Part shown: piece by piece, positions 47,501 through 59,200 of the stretch
Layout of the letters: the number at the start of each line of letters is the position of its first letter
Position numbering within the stretch: position 1 is the first letter of the stretch
Program-made: the position numbers and the translations under genes
Assembly (NCBI GenBank): GCA_028015205.1
Contig: CM051514.1
Location: 21,158,150-21,222,149, forward strand
Origin: Mytilisepta virgata
Taxonomy: Eukaryota; Mollusca; Bivalvia; Mytilida; Mytilidae
Direction of reading: 5' to 3'
Length of the DNA: 64,000 nucleotides
Notes under the pieces: generated by a model
Told to the model about the DNA's origin: nothing
The model's database searches: none
Seen by the model: the letters and a program-made list of their open reading frames with translations, nothing else

Positions 47501-50500
47501 CACCGGACTTTTTGTGTTATTGGCATCGGACTTTTCGTGTTATTGGCATCGGAATTTTTGTGCGAAAATGAATAAGAAGACTCATATCTTCTAAGTCAGT
47601 CTATCTGTTTACTCCTCCTGTGTTGTTCAACACTTCTTTCTTTATGTATTAATCACACAATAATATACTTTATTAATCCACAAACAAATGTGTGGGATTC
47701 TATCAGTATCTCGTCCTCATAGCAGGTAACATTCTAGTCCAAATAATTATGACGTCTAGGAAGGCTATTCTAAATTTTTGCTTTTTACCCTGGTAAAACA
47801 ATAAAAAACATGATAAGTCCTGTGCTCAATAAACCCCAACAGTTCGGTGCCAAAAAACATGTCGTTTTTTGGAAACCCGATTAGTCCGCTGCCAAAGAAT
47901 TTTGAAAAAGCTTTGATATGTGATATTTTTAGTCTTTAAATGCACACAAGTGGTTCTAATATGTATTTTGCATGAAATTAAGGAGTCCAAAGAGTCCACA
48001 TTCTAATATACTGCGTATTTGAACGGAAACCACACCATTAGTAACAGTGTTCGGCCGGTTGTCCTGTTTAGTGTGGAGCTCTTTGAAAAAACCATGAGTT
48101 GTACCGAAGTAAAATGAAAAATTTCGCAAACTTAGATCATCGGTGCCTTCCGTGATCATATAAAAATAAAGACTTACGACTTCTTTTCGTCTATTTGGTT
48201 CATTTTTGTGACACAATGTCTGGAAACAAAGCACGATAGGTCCGTTGCTGAACCCGATAAGTGCGGAAACGCCGAAAAAAACCCGGTAAGTCCGTTACCA
48301 TTCTACACCGTGTATTCCATGGAACATTTCTGTCACCTGCTTCCGTAAGCTACTGGTCGATGGGGACCTTATTCCTATCCCCACCACTAAGTAAGCAATG
48401 GACTAACTTCAATTACAATACAAAAAGAGATGAACATTTTACCAAATGTTCAAGACAGTAAGGAATACAGTGTTTACTCTGTGATAGTAGAAATGTATAC
48501 CAAGAACTGCTGGAGCTCTCTCCTAAGTACACTAAATAAAATTTTAATTGCAAGATAATTACAGAAAAAATGTTTAATTCGATGTTGGAGAATGGAAAAT
48601 GGACATCCCAAAAATCATTCTGTTAAAAAAACTAGAGGCTCTCCGTATTACTCACCTGGATTGAACTTTTCACCTCGAGCAGGACTAAAAATTTAAATGT
48701 TGCAGTCAATTTGGCTGGTTTTTCTATAGGGTTTTATGTTTAACTAAGTTCAGCTGTGGCAATCATCTTGGTTAACAGTCCAGTTTATTAGATATATTTC
48801 TAAAAGAGAACCATCTAAGGACCATTTCTGCTAAGTCTTGTTCCAACTGGCTAAGTGGTTTCAGACAAGAAGATTTTTAAATGAATTTTCCTATACGGTC
48901 CTATATTTAACTATGTTCGGCCGTGGCAGCCTTCTTGGTTGACAATCCAGGTGATCGGACCCATTTCTGAAAGAGGACCATCTAAGGACCAATGCAGCTG
49001 AAGTTTAGTTCCAATTGGCTCAGTAGTTTCAGATTTTTGAGTGAATTTCCCATAGGGTCCTATGTTCAACTAAGTTCGGCTATTGTGGCCATCTTGGTTC
49101 ACAATCCATGAAACAGGACATAATTCTGAAAGAGGACCTCCTAAGGACCATTGCTGCCAAGTCTGTCTCCAATATTTAAAGTGGTTTCAGAAAAGATTTT
49201 TCAATGAATTTTCCCATAGAGCCCTATGTTAAACTAAGTTCGGCTGTGGTGGCCATCTTGGTTGACAGTCCGGGTCACCGGACAAAATTCTGATTGAGGA
49301 CCATCTAAGGTGCATTGCTACCAAGTCTAGTTCTTATTGGCTTAGTGGTTTCAGACGAGCAGATTTTTGAGGGAATTTCCCACAGGGTCCTGTGTTAAAC
49401 TAAGTTCGGCTGTGGCGGCCATCTTTGTTCACAGTCCAAGAAATTGGACACAATTCTAAAAGAGGACCTCCTAAAGAACATTGCTGCCTAGTCTGGTTCC
49501 AATTGGTTAAGTTGTTTCAGATAAGATTTTTCTTAGGCCCTATGTTAAACTTAGTTCCGCGATTTTCGGCCATCTTGGTTCACAGTCCATGAAACAGGAC
49601 ACAATTCTGAAAGAGTACCTCCTAAGGACCATTGCTGCCAAGTCTGTCTCCAATATGTCAAGTGGTTTCAGAAAAGATTTTTCAATAAATTTTCCCATAG
49701 AGCCCTATGTTAAACTAAGTTCGGCTGTGGTGGCCATCTTGGTTGACAGTCCGGGTCACCGGACAAAATTCTGAAAGAGTACCACCTAAGGACCATTGCT
49801 GCATAGTCTGGTTCCAATTGGTTAAGTTGTTTCAGAAAAGATTTTTCAATGAATTTTCCCATAGAGCCCTATGTTAAACTAAGTTCGGCTGTGGTGGCCA
49901 TCTCGGTTGACAGTCCGGGTCATTGGACAAAATTCTGAAAGAGTACCATCTAAGGACCATTGCTACAAATTCTAGTTCTAATTGGCTTAGTGGTTTCAAA
50001 CGAGCAGATTTTTGAGTGAATTTCCAATGGGATCCTGTATTAAACTAAGTTTGGCTGTGGCAGCCATATTGGTTCACAGTCCGCAAAATTGGACACAATT
50101 CTGAAAGAGGACCTCCTAAGGACCATTGCTGCATAGTCTGGTTCCAATTGGTTAAGTTGTTTCAGATAAGAAGATTTTTCTCAGGCCCTATGTTCGGCTA
50201 TGGCTGCCATCTTGGTTGACAGTCTGGGTCATCGAACAGACATCTGAAAAGGGACCATTGCTGCCAAGTCTGGTTCCAATTGGTCAAGTGGTTTTCAGAC
50301 AAGAAGATTTTTCAATGAATTTTCCCATAGGGCCCTATGTTAAACTCAATTTGGGTGTGGCGGCCATCTTGGTTAATAGTCTGGGTCATGAGACATATTT
50401 CTAAAAGAGAACCTCCTAAGGACCATTACTGCCAACTTTGGTTCCAATTGGCCTTGTAGTTTCATAAAAGAAGTTTTTGAAATTCATCCCCCCCCCTCCC

Positions 50501-53500
50501 TTTTCCTATTTTAAGTAACAGCAGCCATGTTGGTTGGAAGTCTGGGATGCCAGATATTATATTTGGAAGGAAGGCACCCAAGTTTGGTCTCAATTGGCCC
50601 AGTGGTTTCAGAGGAGAAGATCTCTAAAGGAAAGTTTATGCTAGATGCCGTCTTTCAAGGGCAAAAACTCCTATAAGGGGTCAATCAATGATTTTGGTCA
50701 TGTTGACTTATTTGAAGATCTTACTTTGTTGAACACTTTTGCTGTTTACTTACACTTTGTCTTGATCTATTATAATATTCAAGATAATAACATAAAACTG
50801 CAAAATTTCAGGGGCAATAACCCAACAAAGGGTTGACCGATTCGTCTGAAAATTTCATGACAGGCAGATCTTGACCTGATGAACATTTTTACCCAATGTC
50901 TGTTTTGCTCTAAATGCTTTAGTTTTTGAAATATAAGACAAAAACTGCTGTTTACCCCCTATGTTCCATATTTAGCCATGTCGGCCATGTGTTGGCAGGC
51001 GGGGTCTTTTAAACTAGATACCCTAATGATGCTTGTGGCCAAGTTTGGTTCCATTTGACCTATTGGTTTCAGATGAGAAGATTTTTGTAAAAGTTAACAG
51101 ACGACAACGACGGACGCCAAGTGATAAGAATAGCTCACTTGACCCTTTGGGTCAGGTGAGCTAATAAAAAGATGTACTGAAAAGTCGTGACGCCAAAATT
51201 TCGAAGTTCGGCAAAACAGTTACCTTCAGGTCATTCATTTCCTCTAAATAATTGAGTGATTTTTTCAAACTGTTTTTTTACAGCATTATTTTACTGTTGT
51301 CAATATGGTTATAACAGAGATGTCTGTGATTTTATGACGATTTATTATAATTAATGTACACCTGTCAACAATTTCCAAAAGTTCAATCAAAGTCATTCAT
51401 CAGTGATGATCAATCAGGCATTTTTTACCCCTTTCTACTTTGAAATTAAAAAAAAATCCATTACATGGTATGTTTCGGACGATCTAACAGTTCACAATCA
51501 CAAACTTGAAAAGATAAAACGCCTTGGTAGTTTTAACTCGGCAAAACTTATAGATTTCCACATTGTTGGCATTTTCTGCACGTGTAGTTTATAGTAAGTA
51601 ATCATTGAGCATGTGCGAATCGTTGTAGTTAAATTTGAAAAAGTAATAAAAATTTCATCTTTCTGGAAGACTTTCATATACTGATTTCAGTTTTTTTTAA
51701 CTTGAATTTATTTTATTCATTTATTTAGTTCATTTCTATTCCATTGTGTAGTCCATTTCCATATCGATCTATTAATAGGTACCAAACGCGGACATCGAAG
51801 AAGACACCTATAACATAGAAATTATAAATACACAAACAAAGCCACACAGAATGTTAAAGAGTTGATAGACACGAAATTTATTTAAGGTATTCCCCAAAAC
51901 ATTTATAAATCTTGCATAACAACATTTGTATGAAATAAGGTCATGTTTTCAGATTGCTATAAAGAGTGTAAACTGACAATTCATTTCTATCCAAAAAATG
52001 TCCGGCAGAATCTGATGAAATTTCAGGATCACTGCAAGAGATATTGATTCCTATGTGTCGAAAAATTGCTTCCGAAATGATAAAAAAAGAAATTACCTGT
52101 GAAGGTGGTGGGGGTAATGGTCTCCCCACCATACTAGATGGTCTACCAGAACTGGACCCTGATGTAGGTCTATTTGACGGTGGCCTGCCTGGGGGTGGAG
52201 GTGGCGGTGGATTCCTTGGTACCCCACCTGCATTTCCATGGCCTGATACTGGTCTTGATTGAGGTCTCCAATCCCTTGGACTACTCTCTGATGATGTTCC
52301 ATTTTGAGCATGTGGTTTAAATCCACTTGGAGGAGGGGTCGGAGGAGATGCAGCTTCCGATTTCCATGATGGTCCATTTGGTTTGCTACTATTTGGAGGT
52401 GGCGGGGGTGCTGCAGCCCCTGTTTTCCATGAAGGTCCATTTGAACTAGGTTTGTTACCACTAGGAGGGGGTGGGGGTGCAGCACCACTGTGCCTCCATG
52501 AGTGTCCATCACTATTTACACTTGGTTTATTTCCACTAGGTGGTGGAGGATGTAAATCACTCCTACGATTGTCATTATTTAAATTGGGTTTATTACTAAC
52601 AGGAGGAGGAGGCGGGGGAAATTCAGTCGAAGATCGATGAATGTTACTGTCACTCATATGAAATGGTTTACTACTTGGAGGGGGAGGGGGTGGTGCAAGT
52701 TCACTTCTGTCAAGATTTTCACCACTACTGCTTGTCCTATGTAAACTGAATCTTGGTTTCGTTGACGCTGAAGGTGGTGGAGGCGGTCCACCTGGTTTTG
52801 AAGGTCCATTCATAGCTGATGCTTCATTTCTGAATTTTACTGGACCATTTGGTGAGCGTCCTGTGGGTTTAAAAGCAGGTGCAGAGGGACCTGTAAAATA
52901 TACTATAAATTAATGCTGTACAAATGCATGTCTTTATCAAAATAGATATAATCCTGTATAAAATAACAGGAAAACAAAAATATATGTAAAATTGTATCCA
53001 ATGCACACTATGCCTAGAATATATATTCTTCCAAGGGAAGCTCATTTGACTAAAGTTAGAATAGATTTATGTCTTGAAGTATTAACTGATAAAGTTAAAA
53101 GTCGTAATGTTGCATAGAGATGGCAACATCGTGGTTGAGAGCTGAAAATAATGCAAATGAAATAAAAATTTGTATACATGGTATATTTACCTCTTAAACA
53201 ACCTACAGTAATGTAATTTTTTCCAACTGTGAACAAATGAAAAGACCAAAGTAAACACATGAGGTGGAAGTAGTAATGCTTCTGTTTGCTTTAGATACAT
53301 GTATTTCTCAGGCCAATTCAATGTAATGCATAGATTAACTTTAATTGGCATTATCAACACAAACATTGTAGAAGATTTTTGGTAAATACATCTCTGCCAA
53401 AAATCAATGTACATGAAACACAAAAGCTGTCTTCCATCACTGCTGTACTTCACTAACTAATAAAGTCTGTGCATTTGAATCGTGGGACAATATTGAAAGC

Positions 53501-56227
53501 AATTCATCTTTCTTTTGTCTTAAAATGAGCATATTGACTTGCCAATTCAAGCCATCTATCAATAATAGTAATAGTTTGTAGTACATTTAAGGATTGACTG
53601 TAAATTTTTTTTCAGTCTATGAAGAAACTAGAGGCTCTCAAGAGCCTGTATCGCTCACCTGGATTTAACTTTTCACCTTGAGCAGACCTAAAAATTTAAG
53701 TGTTGCAGTCAATTTGGCTGGTTTTTCTATAGGATTCTGTGTTAAACTAATTTCAGCTGTGGCAGCCATCTTGGTTTAGTCCAGGTCAACAGATACATTT
53801 CTAAAAGAGAACCATCTAAGGACCATTTCTGCTAAGTCTTGTTCCAACTGGCTAAGCGGTTTCAGACAAGAAGATTTTTAACTGAATTTTTCTATAGGGT
53901 CCAATATTTAACAAAGTTCGGTGTGGCAGCCATCTTGATTGACAATCCACGTGATCGGACATATTTCTGAAAGAGGATCTCCTAAGGACCAATGCTGCCA
54001 AGTCTGGCTCCAATATGTCAAGTGGTTTCAGACAAGAAGATTTTTCAATTAATTTTTCCATAGGGCCCTATGTTAAACTAAGTTCTGCTGTGGCGGCCAT
54101 CTTGGTTGACAGTCTGGGTCATCGCACAAAAATTCTGAAAGAGGACCATCTAAGGACCCATTGCTACCAAGTCTAATTCTAATTGACTTAGTGGTTTCAG
54201 ACGAGAAGATTTTTGAGTGAATTTCCCATAGGGTCCTATGTTAAACTAAGTTCTGCTGTGGCGGCCATCTTGGTTTACAGTCCACGAAATTTGACACATT
54301 TCTGAAAAAGGACCTCCTAAGGACCAATGCCGCCAAGTCCTGCTCCAATATGTCAAGTGGTTTCAGACAACACAATTTTTCAATGAATTTTCCTATAGGG
54401 CCTATGTTAAACTAAGTTCAGCTGTGGCGGCCATCTTGGTTCACAGTCCGGGTCATCAGACACACCTCTCTAAGAGGACCATCTAAGGACCATTGCTGAC
54501 AAGTCTGGTTCCAATTGGTCAAGTGGTTTAAGGCAAGAATATTTTTCAATGAATTTTCCCATAGGGCCCTATGTTAAACTAAGTTCGGCTGTGGCGGCCA
54601 TCTTGGTTAACAGTCCGGGTCATTGGACATATTTCTGAAAGAGAACTTCCTAACCAGAGGCTCTAGAGAGCCTGTAATCGCTCACCTGGCAAACTGGGCC
54701 TATTGTAACGTTCTTTATATCACTGAATGGTCACTCGAAATATCATGAAAATTAGAAAGTAATCAATTTGTGGGAGTCATAATCTGGGCCAGATCGCGGA
54801 ACCGGATTGAAGTGGGTCAAAACTATGTGAGTCAATAAATAGATTAAAATTAATTTCACAGCCCTAAATTATCATTCAGTTACCTATTGTAACGTTCTTT
54901 AAACTGATGAACAATAACTCATTATCTAAACTCCGGCAACAATATTGAAAACATTCGTACTGTTCGTACCACGTGGTATCCTTTAAAACGTTTTCCTAAC
55001 CATGATTTACCTTCAGGGGCACAGTAAAATGCAAACACCAAATCGAAATCGGAATAAACTAAGTTGCGTTTCCGGATACTGCCGGATAATATGTAAACTT
55101 TTTTTTTTTTTCAGACCTGCCAAGTTTCGAAAATTGTCCGTCGTGAAATTGGTTAAAATTTGCAAAGATCAAAGAAAAAAATTACAGGAATTTGTCTCAA
55201 ATCTGAATAAAATATGCATGCACCTCACAGGTCTGCATATGGTTCAATGTTTTAAAACTAAGCTGCATGGTGGACATTTTGAATTTCCAATTATTGAAAA
55301 CAATTCTCACTTTGAAAACAGGGCTATCTAAAAACCTTTTCTGTAAAGTAACAATTCAATACACATTGTAGTGTTTCTGACAAGAACATTTTTGAAATTT
55401 GGAACAATCAGAACACTAAATTAGCCCTGGCGGCCATGTTGAATTTTCGATCGGCACCAATTTCATAAATCTGGTAAAGGACAACCTGCTTAACATTTCT
55501 GCCAAGATTTGTTGAAATCTGTTCAGTGGTTTCAGAAAAAAAGATGAAAACGTATAATTCCCATGGGGTACAATGTTAAACTAAGTTTCATCATGGCGTC
55601 CATTTTGAATTTCCGATTGGCACCAATTTCACAAATTGAGTACAGGACTTACTAACAATCATTTCTGCAAAGTAAAAATTCGATCCTCCTTGCAGTTTCT
55701 GACAAGAAGATTTTTGAAATGTGGACCAATCAGAACACATAATTGGCCCTGGCGGCCATTTTGAATTTTCGATCGGCACCAATTTCACAAATCTGGTAAA
55801 GGACCATCTGCTTAACATTTCTGCCAAGTTTGGTTGAAATCTGTTCAGTGGTTCTAGAGAATAAGATTAAAATGTGAAATTCCCATAGGGTCCAATGTTA
55901 AACTATGTTTCATCATGGCGGCCATTTTGAATTTCCGATCGGCAAACGATTCACAAGTTGAGTACAGGACTATCTAACAATCATTTCTGCAAAGTAACAA
56001 TTCAATCCGCATTGTAGTTTCTGACAAGAAGATTTTTGAAATTTGGACCAATCAGAACACATAATTGGCCCTGGCGGCCATTTTGAATTTTCGATCGGCA
56101 CCAATTTCACAAATCTGGTAAAGGACCACCTGCTTAACATTTCTGCCAAGTTTGGTTGAAATCTGTTCAGTGGTTTCAAAGAAGAAGATCAAAATGTAAA
56201 AAGTTAACAGACACGGACGCGGACGCG

Positions 56228-56268
<41 letters not shown>

Positions 56269-59200
56269 ACGCAAAGTGATGACAAAAGATCACATGGCCT
56301 TTTAGGCCAGGTGAGCTAAAAACCATTACTGCCAACTTTGGTTCCAACTGGCCTTGTAGTTTCATATAAGAAGGTTTTTGAAATTCACCCCCCCCCCCCC
56401 TTTTTTTTCTATTTTTAGTAACAGCAGCCATGGAAGTCGGGGATGCCAGACATAAGTTTGGAAGGGGGCCAGCCAAGAACCATTCCACCAAAGTCTGGTC
56501 TCAATTGGCTCAGTGGTTTGAGAGGAAAAGATCTTAAAAGCAAAGTTTACGCTGAATGCCGTCTTTAAAGGGCAAAAACTCCTATAAGGGGTCAATCAAC
56601 GATTTTGGTCATGTTGACTTATTTGTAGATCTTACTTTGTTGAACATTTTTGCTGTTTACAATTTGTCTTTATCTATAATAATATTCAAGATAATAACCT
56701 AAAACTGCAAAATTTCCTTAAAATTAAAAATTCAGGGGCAATAACCCAATAAAGGGTTGACCGATTCGTCTGAAAATTTCATGACAGGTAGATCTTGACC
56801 TGATGAACATTTTTACCGCGTGTCAGTTTTGCTCTAATTGCTTTAGTTTTTGAGATATAAGACAAAAACTGCAGTTTACCCCTATGTTCTATTTTTAGCC
56901 ATGTCGGCCATGTTGGTTGACAGGCGGGGTCATCGGACACATTTTTTAAACTAGATACCCTAATGATGCTTGTGGCCAAGTTTGGTTCAATTTGGCCCAG
57001 TAGTTTCAGAGGAGAAGATTTTTGTAAAAGTTAACAGACGACGACGACGGACGACGACGGACGCCAAGTGATGAGAAAAGCTCACTTGACCCTTTGGGTC
57101 AGGTGAGCTAATAACCTCAATCACGAGTAGCAGGTTATTTGAAAGTGTTCCCCATGGCATGTGCATTGAGGTTATTTCAAATAGACTAAAAACAAAATTA
57201 CTCTCAATCCTTATAATTTAATTCCAATGGTTGTTTTGACGTCTAAAACATCGGGATTCCCTTAATTGACGTCATAGTAGAAAATAAAATTTAGTCTATG
57301 ATATGATAGACGAAAAAATAATTTGACTAATCGAATTATGCGTTACATCCCATATTAAATTTTTGCAATAAAACAAATTTTTTAAATGTTCAGGGCCTAA
57401 TCTTGCCGGCGAAATGACGATTTAAGTCGCCAAATAATTTTCAAAATCGCTAAATCTCGCCGGCCTATTCATTTCTTGACGAAGTGAAGTCGCTATCAAA
57501 ATATCAGTAAATGGGAGATAACTCGTGAAATTTTTAGCACAGGTAAATTTTTGAAAGAAAATGGCGACCATCAAGAATCGGAATTTTGAAGTGGCCCACA
57601 ACTTATATTGTCAATGTTTGATTGAAATAAATACAACGGCGACTTTAAACCTATTTGAATTTTATATTCAAAACTATTGAAGGGAAATCGAAATATCGTT
57701 TCATTCGTTTGTTATGAATTGAAGATGCATGGCGTCAGCACGATGTTGCGTAATCACAAAGTCAACTAATTTTATATTTTTATATGATCAGCTGATTGTT
57801 GTTTTGTTCTACAGTTAGGATTACAAGGAAACACCTATGATGAAAGATAATTAGCCGTTTATAGGTTAGTTATGTGATTGAAAGTTGGCTTGAGTGACAC
57901 TGAGTATGAGAATCTCGAGTTACAATGACACAATGTTTTGACAACTTATCCTTTGATAATAAAATATATTAAATTACTCAAGTACTCAAAATTGGTAGAT
58001 CAAAAGAAAATCAAATTGTATATAACTGTCCTAATTTTTTATAGTTTATCAAACTTTTATTTATATATATGCCATTGAAAACAGACACACAGAAAAAGCG
58101 CAACCGATACGGTGAATTAAAGTCCACTTCGCCAGAAAAATGACCACTTCTCCCTAATCCATCCTGGAAGGAGAAGTCACTTCTCCCTGTTCAAAATCCT
58201 AGATTAGGCCCTGAATGTTTGCCTTTTCAATCAATGGGATTAAGAAATTTCATAACTTTATATTTTAAAGAAAAGACAGAATGTATCAATGGGACACAGA
58301 TGCTCTAGCCCCAAGCTATCAATAAACTATATACAATGTTCCAGCTAGCACAAAATAGAGGCTAGTAGTACCCTGTCCCTATTCCAGTGCACCCCTCTGC
58401 CTTCTGAATTTATTATGTCATGTATGATATAAAATACAGCAAAATCAGTTTTAAAAAAAAAATAACAAATTTAATGAATTGAAAATGCATTAAAGGGTTA
58501 AAATAGACTGACAGAACTCTAAAAAAAGGTATTAAATAAATTAATAATTAATATTTCTTAAATCCTAGCTGGAACACTGTAAACCTGTACTTATCAATAT
58601 CAAATTAAGTTTACATTATAAAAGGGTAATTACAAAAGTTAACTAGAGGCTGAGGAGACTGTATCGCTCACCTGGACTATGTCCATCTTGGCAGGCAGCC
58701 TTGAACACTGCTGTCAAGCCAACTGGCTCACTGGTTTCAAACAATATCTTTCAGTGATTTTTCCTATTAGAGATGCACCCTTACAGCAAGTAATATGATT
58801 GTAGGTCACTTGGTATGGGAGAACTTGGTTGACAGTCCAGGTCAATGAACACATTTCTAAAAGAGAACCATCTAAGGACCTTACTGTTGTTTTAAATCTT
58901 GTTCCAACTGGCTAAGTGGTTTCAGACAAGAAGAGTTTTAAATGAATTTTCCCATAGGGTCCTATATGAAACTAAGTTCGGCTGTGGCGGCCATCTTGGT
59001 TGACAATCCAAGTGATCCGACATATTTCTGAAAGAGGACCATCAAAGGACCAATGCTGCCAACTTTATTCCAACTGGCTCAGTAGTTTCAAACGAAAAGA
59101 TTTTTGAGTGAATTTCCCATAGGGTCCTATGTCAAACTAAGTTCAGCTGTGACAGCCACCTTGGTTCAGTCCACGAAATCGGACACATTACTGAAAGAGG

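Larger units (their letters stand above)
53630..57111 (+). mobile_element. composite repeat E (outer), interrupted
   Basis: Starts AGAGGCTCTCAAGAGCCTGT at 53630 with TCGCTCACCTGG and has about five standard units. It is interrupted at about 54653 by another element, resumes at about 56320 with ACCATTACTGCCAACTTTGG, and ends GACGGACGCCAAGTGATGAG...TGACCCTTTGGGTCA-GGTGAGCTAA at 57111. Lies in the large WIPF intron. Confidence 0.8.

Noticed and set aside
47956..48234. 92-residue frame inside the 1.26-kb TIR element as a possible transposase
   Set aside because: Too short, no DDE-type or zinc-finger motif seen, and it overlaps the start of the right TIR.
48632..51164. Possible CRISPR-like array because of regularly repeated blocks
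   Set aside because: Units are 150-190 bp, diverged and without unique spacers, in a eukaryotic intron. They are tandem units of a composite transposon.
52044..52640. Gly-rich open frames on the + strand
   Set aside because: Antisense of the WIPF proline-rich exon. CCN codons read as glycine-rich frames on the other strand.
56052..56491. Minus-strand frames with poly-Arg and poly-Val
   Set aside because: Products of the (GAC)n tract in two frames inside a composite repeat, not proteins.
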